Source: Hymenobacter jejuensis (GTDB taxonomy: Bacteria; Bacteroidota; Bacteroidia; Cytophagales; Hymenobacteraceae). From it: DNA of 64,000 nucleotides. Location: assembly GCF_006337165.1 (NCBI RefSeq), contig NZ_CP040896.1, positions 2,046,001-2,110,000 of the forward strand, in the 5' to 3' direction. Shown here one piece after another: positions 8,569 through 16,923 of this stretch. Within the stretch, counting starts at the first letter, position 1, and each line of letters starts with the position of its first letter. Made by a program: the position numbers and the translations under genes. The notes below the pieces were generated by a model. The model worked only from the letters and a program-made list of their open reading frames with translations, searched no databases and had not been told where the DNA came from.

Positions 8569-10863
8569 ATGAAACTCCTGCCTTTTGCCACGCTGCTCTT
8601 TGCGTCTTTGCCGGCCTTCGCCCAGAAGCCGAAACCCACCGAAAATCTCGTGCAGTATGCCCACCCCATCGTGGGTACGCAGAAGATGGGGCACACCTTT
8701 CCGGGCGCGACGGTGCCTTTCGGGATGGTGCAGCTCTCGCCCGATACCGACACGCTGAGCTACGAGCAGAACGGGAAGTACAACCCCGACGTGTACAAGT
8801 ATTGTGCTGGCTATCAATACGATGATAAAACCATCGTGGGCTTCAGCCACACGCATTTCAGCGGCACCGGTCATTCCGATCTGGGTGATTTCCTGGTGAT
8901 GCCCACCACCGGCCCGCTGCAGCTCAACCCCGGCACCGCCGACAAACCCCAGAGCGGTTACCGCTCGGCGTATTCCCACCAAAACGAAGTAGCCGAGCCC
9001 GCTTACTACCGGGTAAAGCTCGACGACCACAACATCCTGGCCGAGCTGACCGCCACCAACCGCGTCGGGTTTCACCAGTACACGTTCCCGAAAGCCGACG
9101 ACGCGCACATCATTCTGGATTTGATGGCGGGCATTTACAACTATCCTGATAAGAACGTCTGGACGTTTGTACGGGTCGAAAACGACTCATTGGTAACCGG
9201 TTACCGGCATACCAACGGCTGGGGCCGCACCCGCACAGTGTACTTTGCCATGCAGTTTTCGAAGCCGTTCCGGGGATACGGCAGCCGCAACTACTCCAAA
9301 AAGGAGGTGTACCGCGGCTTCTGGGGGCGCTTCAACCAAACGAAAAACTTCCCCGACCTAGCTGGCCAGCAGTTGCGCTTGTACTTCGACTTTAAGACCG
9401 CCGCCAACGAGAAGATTAAGCTCAAGTTTGCGCTCTCGCCGGTGAGCACAGCGGGGGCACTCCAGAATCTGCGGACCGAAGCGCCGGGCTGGGATTTCGA
9501 CCAGATCAAGCGCCAAGGCCAGCAGCAGTGGCAGCAGGAACTGAGCAAAGTGGTGATTCAGGCAGCTAAGCGCGAGGACAAGGACAACTTCTACACGGCT
9601 ATGTACCACGCCTTCCTCAGCCCGACTACCTATATGGACGCCGATGGACAGTACAAGGGCCTCGACCAAAATGTGCACCGCGCCGATGGGTTTACCAATT
9701 ACACAACGTTCTCATTATGGGATACTTATCGCGCTCTGCATCCGCTCTTTAACCTGCTCCAGCCCAAGCGCAACGCCGACATGGTGCAGTCGATGCTGGC
9801 GCACTACAGCCAGAGCGTGGAGCACATGTTGCCGGTGTGGTCGCACTACGCCAATGAAAACTGGTGCATGATCGGCTACCACAGCGTGCCCGTCATTGCC
9901 GACGCCATTGTAAAAGGCAACGCGCCCTTCGACGCCAACAAAGCCCTGGATGCCTGCGTGATCACGGCCCGCCAGCAGTGGTACGACGGCATCGGGCTAT
10001 ACCTGCAACTGGGCTACGTGCCAGAAGACAAAAGTGGCTCGTCGGTGTCCAAAACGCTCGAATACGCCTACGACGACTGGTGCATCGCGCAGGCCGCCCA
10101 AAAGCTCGGCCGCCAGGATATTTACCAGGAGTTCAGCAAGCGCGCCGGCAACTGGCAGAACGTATATGATGCCCGCATCGGCTTCATGCGGCCCAAGCTC
10201 AGCGACGGAACGTTCCGCAAAGAGTTTGATGTGTTAAGTACCAATAATCAAGGGTTTATTGAGGGAAATGCCTGGAACTACAGCCTCTATGTGCCCCAAG
10301 ACCCTGCCGCGCTCATCAAGCTGATGGGCGGCAACCAGCGCTTCGTGCCGCACCTCGATTCGCTGTTCACGATGCACCTGCCCGACAAGTTCTTCGCCGA
10401 AACCGAGGACATCACCCGCGACGGCATCATCGGCAACTATGTGCACGGCAACGAGCCCGCCCACCACGCCGCCTACCTCTACAACTGGACCAACCAACCC
10501 TACAAAACCCAGGAGCGCGTGCGCATGATCCTCAAGCGCATGTACCACCCTACGCCCGGTGGCCTCGGCGGCAACGACGACTGCGGCCAGATGAGCGCTT
10601 GGTACATCTTCAGTGCCTTAAGCTTCTACCCCGTCGCGCCCGGCTCTAATGAATACGCCCTGGGTAGCCCCGCCGTAAATGGCGCTACGTTGCACCTTGA
10701 AAACGGTAAGACCTTCACTATCAACGTGAAAAACCAGAGCGATAAGAACGTGTATGTAAAAGAAGCGCGGCTAAATGGCCAAAAGCTGACGCGTCCGTTT
10801 CTGGCGCATCAGGATATTATGAACGGCGGCGAGCTGACGTTTTTGATGGCAGCGCGACCGTGA
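8569..10863 (+). CDS. GH92 alpha-mannosidase, second paralogue
   Basis: 764 aa from ATG 8569 (MKLLPFATLLFASLPAFAQ signal peptide; the frame is open back to a TTG at 8539). The classic GH92 N-terminus is present (HPIVGTQKMGHTFPGATVPF, then GMVQLSPDTD), as is the C-terminal DDCGQMSAWYIFSALSFYPV block. The predicted acid is E565 (EGNAWNY) and the base region is N669-D670-D671 rather than D-E-D. The His-Glu pair tied to alpha-1,2 specificity in the neighbouring paralogue is missing, whereas HGNEP is present where the neighbour has HGNQP. A different linkage preference (for example alpha-1,3, alpha-1,4 or alpha-1,6) is therefore likely. Together the two enzymes could remove mixed-linkage mannosides stepwise. 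Confidence 0.9.
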   Translation: MKLLPFATLLFASLPAFAQKPKPTENLVQYAHPIVGTQKMGHTFPGATVPFGMVQLSPDTDTLSYEQNGKYNPDVYKYCAGYQYDDKTIVGFSHTHFSGTGHSDLGDFLVMPTTGPLQLNPGTADKPQSGYRSAYSHQNEVAEPAYYRVKLDDHNILAELTATNRVGFHQYTFPKADDAHIILDLMAGIYNYPDKNVWTFVRVENDSLVTGYRHTNGWGRTRTVYFAMQFSKPFRGYGSRNYSKKEVYRGFWGRFNQTKNFPDLAGQQLRLYFDFKTAANEKIKLKFALSPVSTAGALQNLRTEAPGWDFDQIKRQGQQQWQQELSKVVIQAAKREDKDNFYTAMYHAFLSPTTYMDADGQYKGLDQNVHRADGFTNYTTFSLWDTYRALHPLFNLLQPKRNADMVQSMLAHYSQSVEHMLPVWSHYANENWCMIGYHSVPVIADAIVKGNAPFDANKALDACVITARQQWYDGIGLYLQLGYVPEDKSGSSVSKTLEYAYDDWCIAQAAQKLGRQDIYQEFSKRAGNWQNVYDARIGFMRPKLSDGTFRKEFDVLSTNNQGFIEGNAWNYSLYVPQDPAALIKLMGGNQRFVPHLDSLFTMHLPDKFFAETEDITRDGIIGNYVHGNEPAHHAAYLYNWTNQPYKTQERVRMILKRMYHPTPGGLGGNDDCGQMSAWYIFSALSFYPVAPGSNEYALGSPAVNGATLHLENGKTFTINVKNQSDKNVYVKEARLNGQKLTRPFLAHQDIMNGGELTFLMAARP

Positions 10864-10915
10864 AGCCAGCTTCCGGTGTATTTTGAAAAGCTGTACGAAT
10901 CTTCAATAATCAACA

Positions 10916-11404
10916 ATGCTGGATTCAATAGATGATATTGATTTTGTATTAAGACTTCATTCTGAAGGATGGAGTACCTGTATTATTTATATTGAAAATA
11001 AGTCTTATGAATTAATTATTACCCATGTTTTTGGTGACCCTTATTACAACTTTATGCATTCTCTTATGGGTTTAATAAATGGGCTGCAGAGTGCAAATTT
11101 CTTTTGGTACAACGAACCGGGAGGGGCGAGGATAGAAATAACAAAACTAAAGGCTGGTAAAGATATAGTTCTAGTGAACATTCAAAGTTTTAAAGAAGCG
11201 TTTGGAAACGAAATAAAAGTATACGAAGAAAACATTTGTTTTGAGATTAAGCTCAAGTCACTATTGATATTATCGTACATGCAACTGAAGAAAATATTTT
11301 TGTTGTTAAAAGAAAGAGATTTTGCGCAGCATAGAAGCGATGGTTTCCCGTTTCGAAAATTTGTTGAATTTGAAAAGGCTGTTAAAGATTTTGTTAGAAT
11401 CTAG
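10916..11404 (+). CDS. Low-GC hypothetical protein, probably acquired
   Basis: 162 aa starting MLDSIDDIDFVLRLHSEGWS. It has no signal peptide or membrane segment and reads as a small mixed alpha/beta cytosolic protein, with a basic helix near LSYMQLKKIFLLLKERDF. Codon use is strongly A/T-biased (many AAA, ATA, TTT and TTA codons), quite unlike the GC-rich genes on both sides, which suggests recent transfer. Its size, isolation and composition are typical of orphan immunity genes left from polymorphic-toxin loci, but I recognise no specific family, so that is only a guess. A terminator lies about 170 bp downstream. Confidence 0.65.
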   Translation: MLDSIDDIDFVLRLHSEGWSTCIIYIENKSYELIITHVFGDPYYNFMHSLMGLINGLQSANFFWYNEPGGARIEITKLKAGKDIVLVNIQSFKEAFGNEIKVYEENICFEIKLKSLLILSYMQLKKIFLLLKERDFAQHRSDGFPFRKFVEFEKAVKDFVRI

Positions 11405-11497
11405 CCTTTTTGATAGCGTTAGTTCCGCCCCGTACCTCCTGCTCACCGATCTCTGACCCGCATGTTATACACACGAGACAGAGCCCCACGCTATCTG

Positions 11498-11535
11498 ACA
11501 GGCATTTTATAATGTGTTCATTATCAAATGCCTGT
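11498..11535. repeat. Long hairpin containing ATTATCA
   Basis: Arms ACAGGCATTT / AAATGCCTGT continue after one mismatch into ATAATG / CATTAT around a TGTT loop, a near-perfect stem of about 17 bp. It contains ATTATCA but off-centre, so membership in the palindrome family is uncertain. It lies in the spacer after the low-GC gene. Confidence 0.4.
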
Positions 11536-11574
11536 ATAAAAACTCGTAACGCATTCCAACCCGGCAATCACCCA

Positions 11575-11621
11575 CAAAAAAGCCCCACCCCAAGCTGTAA
11601 AAGTCTAGAGGTGGGGCTTTT
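11575..11621. terminator. Bidirectional terminator
   Basis: Stem AAAAGCCCCACC / GGTGGGGCTTTT with a loop of about 20 nt and T runs on both strands. It sits between the convergent genes ending at 11404 and 11640. Confidence 0.8.
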
Positions 11622-11639
11622 GCGCGCCGGGCGGGTAGC

Positions 11640-11879
11640 CTAGCGGTTAGGATCGAAGGTGGGGGCGCTGGCGTTTCTGTTTTTGGAGCGGTTGTACAGG
11701 TAAGCAGCGCCGGCAGCTAGCAAGGCTCCGCTTACCAGTTTGCGGCCTATGCCACTTGAGTTTCTGGTGGCGCTATCTACGCTGCCGGAGGCAACGTTGC
11801 CAGCAGACCTACCCCCAAACAGGCCCGAAAGCAGGCCTCCCATTGTACCGCTATGGCGGTCAGAACCAAATATGCTCAT
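11640..11879 (-). CDS. Small Gly/Ser-rich protein, unknown
   Basis: 79 aa from the ATG at 11879 (an upstream TTG at 11888 is in frame). Composition is Gly/Ser/Ala-rich (GGLLSGLFGGRSAGNVASGS) with one short hydrophobic stretch, LVSGALLAAGAAYLYNR, that could be a membrane helix. It resembles small uncharacterised Bacteroidota membrane-associated proteins, but no family is recognised. The adjacent terminator supports it as a real transcription unit. Confidence 0.5.
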   Translation of the reverse strand: MSIFGSDRHSGTMGGLLSGLFGGRSAGNVASGSVDSATRNSSGIGRKLVSGALLAAGAAYLYNRSKNRNASAPTFDPNR

Positions 11880-12000
11880 GATTGACAAGGGAAATGGTGT
11901 GGCTAATCTAACGTATGCAAGGCCTGATTGGTTGACCTAAGCTATCCCCTAAACTGCCGCGAGTTTAGCGCGACGTAACTCGCGCTGGCTAAAGCTTAAA

Positions 12001-12030
12001 TATTCAATCCCTTGTTAATTAAGTAGTTAC
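12001..12030. repeat. Diverged AT-rich palindrome at a gene end
   Basis: TTGTTAATTAAGTAGTTAC resembles the right half of the family (compare copies near 170 and 25260) and abuts the stop of the reductase-like gene (TTA at 12027-12029). Arm pairing is poor, so membership is tentative. Confidence 0.3.
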
Positions 12031-13676
12031 TCATCCAAATATTGGTGCACGAACTTAATGGCCATAGAGCCTTCGCCCACGGCAGAAGCCACGCGCGCCA
12101 TCGCACCCGCACGGCTATCGCCGGCGGCGAAAATGCCGGGCACGCAGGTTTCGAGTAGGTAGGGCTCACGCTCGCGTTTCCACAGGGAGCCGTAGCGCGG
12201 ATCGGTGACGAGATCGCGGCCGGTGAGCAGGAAGCCTTTGCTGTCGCAAGCTACTGTCTCACAGACCCATTCGGTGCTGGGTTTGGCCCCGATGAACACG
12301 AATAACGCTTGGGCGGGCCGCTCTTCCAACTGGCCGTTATTGTTGAGCACGACTTGTTCGAGGTGATCGTCGCCGCGCACTTCCACGACCTGTGCAAAAG
12401 GCAAAATCTGAATGTTGGGCGTGCGGCCGATCTGCTCGATCAGGTACGCCGACATAGACGCGGCAAGCGATTCGCCCCGAATTACGATGTGCACTTTGCG
12501 GGCGTACGTGGCCAAATACATGGCCGCTTGCCCCGCCGAGTTGCCGCCGCCCACGATGTAGACGTCGCGTTGGTCGCAGGAGCGAGCCTCGGTGCGGGCC
12601 GCGCCGTAATACACACCGGCACCGGTAAGTTTGTCAATGCCAGGTACTTCCAAGGTGCGGTAGCTGACGCCGGTAGTCAGGACAACGGCCCGCGTACTGA
12701 TCTCGCTGCCGTCGCTCAGGGTCAAGACTTTGTAGCCGTCCTGCACGCACAGGCCGGTAACCTCCTGGGCCAGAAACTCGGCTCCTAGCCGCACCGCCTG
12801 CGACCATGCCCGGTGCGCCAGCTCGGCGCCGCTCAGGCCGGTCGGGAAGCCCAGGTAATTTTCGATGCGGGAGCTGGTGCCCGCCTGCCCGCCCGGCGAC
12901 TGGCGCTCCACGATCAGCGTCTTCAAGCCTTCCGACGCTCCGTAAACGGCTGCTGCTAAGCCCGATGGCCCGGCCCCGATCACGACCACATCGTATAGCT
13001 GCGACGATGCTTTTAGCGCCAACCCGATTTTGCTGGCAATGGCTGTGCGGTCGGGGCGCGATTCGGCAGTGCCGTCTTCGAATACGACGACGGGCAAATC
13101 GGCGGCGGTGAGGCCAGTGGTGTCGAGCAGTTCCTTGGCTTCCGGATTGGTTTCAAAATCCAGCCATTGGAAGGCCACCATGTAGCCGGCCAGAAAATCC
13201 TTGAGTTCGTGCGAGAGCGGCGACCACTGAAACCCGATCAAGCGAAGTCCCTGAAAACGAGGCTTGTACTTGGCCTGCCACGCCGTAAGCAGATCGTGCA
13301 GGGTGGGATACAGGAGCTCCTGGGGCGGATTCCAGGGCTTCATCAAATAGTAGTCGAGGTGGGCGTTGTTGATGGCCCGGATGGCTGCTTCCGTGTCGGC
13401 GTAGGCCGTAAGCAGCACGCGCTTGGCATCGGGAAACAGCACGCGGGTTTTCTCCAGCAATTCCACACCTTCCATCTGGGGCATGCGCTGGTCGGCCAGC
13501 ACGAGGGCCAGCGGCTCGGCGCGGGCTTTGAGTTCCTGCAACGTAGTGAGGGCCTCCTCGCCGGAGGCAGCGCGCAGAATGCGGTAGTCTTTGCGGAATT
13601 CGCTGCGCAAGTCCCGGTCTATGGCATTCAACACCTGCGGATCATCGTCCACGGCCAATACGATCGGTTTTTTCAT
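12027..13676 (-). CDS. Response regulator fused to thioredoxin-reductase-like flavoprotein
   Basis: 549 aa. Residues 1-125 are a receiver domain (VDDDPQ acidic pocket, VLADQRMP phospho-Asp near 61, conserved Thr in LLTAYAD, Lys in LMKPW). Residues 140-215 look like a thioredoxin- or glutaredoxin-fold linker. Residues 230-549 are a thioredoxin-reductase-like FAD/NAD(P)H oxidoreductase (VVIGAGPSGLAAA, VYIVGGGNSAGQAA, GIFAAGDSR). The redox CxxC of true TrxR is replaced by GAAR within GVYYGAARTEA, so disulfide chemistry as in TrxB is unlikely. It probably links phosphorylation to flavin-dependent redox output, with the kinase gene just upstream on the same strand as the obvious partner. Confidence 0.88.
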   Translation of the reverse strand: MKKPIVLAVDDDPQVLNAIDRDLRSEFRKDYRILRAASGEEALTTLQELKARAEPLALVLADQRMPQMEGVELLEKTRVLFPDAKRVLLTAYADTEAAIRAINNAHLDYYLMKPWNPPQELLYPTLHDLLTAWQAKYKPRFQGLRLIGFQWSPLSHELKDFLAGYMVAFQWLDFETNPEAKELLDTTGLTAADLPVVVFEDGTAESRPDRTAIASKIGLALKASSQLYDVVVIGAGPSGLAAAVYGASEGLKTLIVERQSPGGQAGTSSRIENYLGFPTGLSGAELAHRAWSQAVRLGAEFLAQEVTGLCVQDGYKVLTLSDGSEISTRAVVLTTGVSYRTLEVPGIDKLTGAGVYYGAARTEARSCDQRDVYIVGGGNSAGQAAMYLATYARKVHIVIRGESLAASMSAYLIEQIGRTPNIQILPFAQVVEVRGDDHLEQVVLNNNGQLEERPAQALFVFIGAKPSTEWVCETVACDSKGFLLTGRDLVTDPRYGSLWKREREPYLLETCVPGIFAAGDSRAGAMARVASAVGEGSMAIKFVHQYLDE

Positions 13677-13690
13677 GACAAGGCGTTGTT

Positions 13691-13721
13691 TGGTAATGTA
13701 TTGATTATCAAATATTTACAT
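13691..13721. repeat. AT-rich palindrome (ATTRTCA family), copy 2
   Basis: Core TTG-ATTAT-CAA at 13701-13711 with partly matching outer arms (GTAA / TTAC). It lies between the kinase and the reductase-like gene, 15 bp upstream of the latter's start. Confidence 0.55.
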
Positions 13722-13786
13722 AAATCCTGTCAGCCTGAGCGCCAGCGAAGGACAAAGAAATAGCGGGCATGTGCCAGCGAAATACC

Positions 13787-15175
13787 TTACTCCACCGGCA
13801 GCCACGCGCAAAACTCAGTGTGGCCAGGCTTTGACTGCACTTCCAGCCGTCCACCGTGGTTGCGAATGATGCGCTGGGCGATATCGAGGCCCAGGCCTGT
13901 GCCTTCGCCCGCTTGTTTGGTGGTGTAAAAGGGCTCGAAGATGTGCGGCAGCACGTCAGGCGCAATGCCGGGGCCGTTGTCGATGATGAACACGCGAACG
14001 AAGTCGCCGCCAAAGGTGGTGCGCAGGGTGATTTGGCCCCCCGGCGGCAAGGCATCGATTGCGTTGTCGAGCAGGTTGGTCCAGACTTGGTTGAGGCTGC
14101 TGACCTGGCCGCGCACGGCAGGCAAGCCGTGGGCGTAGTCGCGAATGACGCGGATGTTTTTCTGCCGCAGCGGGTAACCCAGGATATTGAGAGTGCTTTC
14201 GAGGCCGGCCTGCACATCGAGAGGGGCGTAGTCGGCCGAGCGATCCATGTGCGAATACGTTTTCACGTTGTTCACCAAGGTGCTGATGCGCGCGCTGGCC
14301 TCCTGCAAGTCCCGGATCAGGCGGAGGGTCGTCAACTGGCCTTCCAGCCACGTAAACGCCGCTGCCCGCGCTGTTTCCGGCAATTTTTCCGAAACCGGAG
14401 CCAGCTCCTCTACGCCAATGCCTGCTTCCAGCAACCCCGACGCCAGGCGATAGCCATCGGACACGCCTTGCTCTTCCAGCCAGTCGGAGACTTCATCCTC
14501 GCGGTCAGCGCATTCGAGAGCCGTGAACTTCGGCACCTCCGTCACGTCTTTGGTGGCCAAAGCCGTAAGGGCCGCAAGCGCTTCGGGGGTGGGGCAGGAG
14601 GCGACAAGTGCTCGCAGCTGAGATGGCTTGGCCGCCACGAGCTGCGTCAGGGCTTCTGCGGCGCGGGCGATGGCCGCGGCTGGGTTGTTGAGCTCGTGCG
14701 CCAGGCCCGCCGACAGTTTGCCTAAGGCCCGCAGCTTCTCGTCGCGCTCTTGTCCGCGCGCTTCTTCGCGGGCGCGGTCGCTCATCAGGGCCACAAGTCG
14801 CTGCACCAGCTCCGGGCTGGCTTGCTCCAGCTCCGGAAACTTGTCGCGGTGCAGCGCATAAATGACGGTCGGCCCGACCGCCAGGGCCAAGCCTTTAAAA
14901 GTCCGCAGTCGCGAATACGGCAATACCCCGCTTACCTGGCCAGCCTCAATGCGGAAGATTGGCTCCCGGTTGCCGTTGTTGACAGCGAAGAATTGCAGGC
15001 CGCCGGAAAGAATCGCGGTCATGAATTCGGCCGCTTCACCGGGCTGTACTATGGTATCGCCGCTGGCGTATTCGCGGCGTTCGCCGTGCTCCACCAGCCA
15101 CGTAAGCGTTTCGGGTGGTAAGTCGGCGAAGGTCGGCACAACAGTCAACTCAGCCGGAGTCAGGGCAGTAGGCAT
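13787..15175 (-). CDS. Sensor histidine kinase with N-terminal cyclic-nucleotide-binding-like domain
   Basis: 462 aa from ATG 15175 (a TTG three codons upstream is also possible). Residues 10-130 form a cNMP-binding/Crp-type beta-roll ([20 protein letters not shown]). The kinase part has an H-box, [20 protein letters not shown] (His near 170), a central helical region, then HATPase N, G1 and G2 boxes ([47 protein letters not shown]). There is no transmembrane segment, so it senses something in the cytosol. It is the first gene of a two-gene minus-strand unit with the response-regulator/reductase fusion 110 bp downstream. Confidence 0.88.
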   Translation of the reverse strand: MPTALTPAELTVVPTFADLPPETLTWLVEHGERREYASGDTIVQPGEAAEFMTAILSGGLQFFAVNNGNREPIFRIEAGQVSGVLPYSRLRTFKGLALAVGPTVIYALHRDKFPELEQASPELVQRLVALMSDRAREEARGQERDEKLRALGKLSAGLAHELNNPAAAIARAAEALTQLVAAKPSQLRALVASCPTPEALAALTALATKDVTEVPKFTALECADREDEVSDWLEEQGVSDGYRLASGLLEAGIGVEELAPVSEKLPETARAAAFTWLEGQLTTLRLIRDLQEASARISTLVNNVKTYSHMDRSADYAPLDVQAGLESTLNILGYPLRQKNIRVIRDYAHGLPAVRGQVSSLNQVWTNLLDNAIDALPPGGQITLRTTFGGDFVRVFIIDNGPGIAPDVLPHIFEPFYTTKQAGEGTGLGLDIAQRIIRNHGGRLEVQSKPGHTEFCAWLPVE

Positions 15176-15349
15176 TGGCGACAAAATTAGGGAGAGTGAA
15201 TATACTTAATATAAAACCTGCTAGAGTAGGCCCGAGTTTGACCCAGCCCAAAACTCAGCGCTAAGCAGGGCCAAACCAGCCGGAAAAGCCGTTCTTGCCA
15301 AACTTTTTCGGGCTGGTAAGCATTATATCTTTTTCCCTACGACCATCAA

Positions 15350-16735
15350 ATGGCCAAACTTAAGACTCTCTATTTCTGTCAAAACTGCGGGGCACAATCG
15401 GCCAAATGGATCGGCCGCTGCCCTTCCTGCGGCGAGTGGAATACCTACGTGGAGGAAGTAGTACAGAAGGAAAATACGCAGGCCACGGGCTCCTGGAAGC
15501 CGCCTACCTCTTCGCCCGGCACCAAAACAGTGGCCAAGCCCCGGGCCATCGGCGAAATCCATTTTGAAGAAGAAGCCCGCATCAATACCCAGGATGCCGA
15601 GCTCAACCGCGTGTTGGGCGGGGGCTTAGTGCTTGGCTCTCTGGTGCTTATCGGTGGCGAACCCGGCATAGGCAAAAGCACGCTAATGCTCCAGATTGCC
15701 ATGAACCTGCGCCAACTGAAGGTGCTATATGTATCGGGTGAGGAAAGCGAGCAGCAGATCAAGATGCGCGCCGAACGCCTGGGTCCGCAACACCCTGATT
15801 GTTATATACTTACCGAAACTAATACCCAGAACATTTTCAAGCAGATCGATCAGCTTCAGCCCAACGTAGTCGTGATCGACTCGATCCAGACGCTGCATTC
15901 GGGGTTGGTGGAGTCGGGGGCGGGCTCGGTGTCGCAGGTGCGCGAATGCACCGCTGAGTTGCTTAAGTATGCCAAGGAAACGGGCGTGCCGGTGCTCATC
16001 ATCGGTCACATCACGAAGGACGGCTCCATTGCCGGCCCCAAAATCCTGGAGCACATGGTCGATACGGTGTTGCAGTTCGAGGGCGACCGCCACTTGAGCT
16101 ACCGCATCCTGCGTACCACCAAAAACCGCTTTGGCTCGACCTCCGAACTGGGCATCTACGAAATGCAAGGCACGGGCCTGCGGCAAGTATCCAATCCCTC
16201 GGAAATCCTGCTCTCGCAACGCACTGATAATCTGAGTGGTATGGCGATCGGCGCTACGCTCGAAGGCAACCGCCCGCTGCTTGTGGAAGTACAGGCCCTC
16301 GTGACGCCCGCCACCTATGGCACGCCCCAGCGCAGCAGTACGGGCTTCGACGCCAAACGCCTGAACATGCTGCTGGCGGTGCTCGAAAAGCGCTCGGGGT
16401 TGCGCTTGGGTCAGCACGACGTGTTCCTGAACATTGCCGGCGGCCTGCGCCTCGACGACCCGGCGCTCGACGTAGCCGTGTGCGCTGCGGTGGTATCGTC
16501 GCTTAATGATATCCCGATTCCGGGCGAAGTCTGTCTGGCTTCCGAAGTCGGGTTGAGCGGAGAAATTCGGGCGGTGAGCCGCCTGGACCAGCGGTTGTCG
16601 GAAGCCGAAAAACTGGGGTTTCAAGAGATGTACATTTCCCAGTTCAACGCCAAAGGATTGGACTTAGGCCGGTACGGCATTCGGGTACACCCAGTGGGAC
16701 GATTAGACGAAGTTTTGAGCGGCTTATTTGGCTAA
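15350..16735 (+). CDS. radA: DNA repair protein RadA
   Basis: 461 aa, the usual RadA length. The N-terminal zinc finger is CQNCGAQSAKWIGRCPSCGEW, the RecA-like ATPase has Walker A GGEPGIGKST, the RadA-specific motif KNRFGS follows, and the C-terminal part is the Lon-protease-like domain (LRLDDPALDVAVCAAVVSSL). RadA drives branch migration of recombination intermediates. It is monocistronic; a TATCTTTT box about 20 bp upstream of the ATG is a plausible promoter element. Confidence 0.96.
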   Translation: MAKLKTLYFCQNCGAQSAKWIGRCPSCGEWNTYVEEVVQKENTQATGSWKPPTSSPGTKTVAKPRAIGEIHFEEEARINTQDAELNRVLGGGLVLGSLVLIGGEPGIGKSTLMLQIAMNLRQLKVLYVSGEESEQQIKMRAERLGPQHPDCYILTETNTQNIFKQIDQLQPNVVVIDSIQTLHSGLVESGAGSVSQVRECTAELLKYAKETGVPVLIIGHITKDGSIAGPKILEHMVDTVLQFEGDRHLSYRILRTTKNRFGSTSELGIYEMQGTGLRQVSNPSEILLSQRTDNLSGMAIGATLEGNRPLLVEVQALVTPATYGTPQRSSTGFDAKRLNMLLAVLEKRSGLRLGQHDVFLNIAGGLRLDDPALDVAVCAAVVSSLNDIPIPGEVCLASEVGLSGEIRAVSRLDQRLSEAEKLGFQEMYISQFNAKGLDLGRYGIRVHPVGRLDEVLSGLFG

Positions 16736-16761
16736 AACCAACAAAACTTTGGCGTTAGGCG

Positions 16762-16784
16762 AACGTTACGAAAAAAGTAACGTT
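16762..16784. other. Inverted repeat between radA and the thioredoxin-fold gene
   Basis: AACGTTAC and GTAACGTT face each other across a 7-nt A-rich loop, 27 bp after the radA stop. It may be a weak terminator or a protein-binding site; there is no clear T run on the plus strand. Confidence 0.4.
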
Positions 16785-16923
16785 AGGGATTGGACTTTGT
16801 TAATTGTAATGCACTATCTTCGGGTAATAAATTGTCTTTTACCGTGAAAATACTGTTTGTGTAGTTATTCTGAGTGTTATGGACAATAGACATTTTCAAG
16901 CTTAGGGACCGAACATTTTTCTG

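Noticed and set aside
11625..11655. tRNA-like string TAGCCTAGCGGTTAGG
   Set aside because: It is the 3' end of the small Gly/Ser-rich gene on the minus strand; no acceptor stem, anticodon arm or T-loop follows.
16220..16240. TGATAAT with CACT/AGTG arms in radA
   Set aside because: Only 4-bp arms within conserved codons (TDNLSG); chance.
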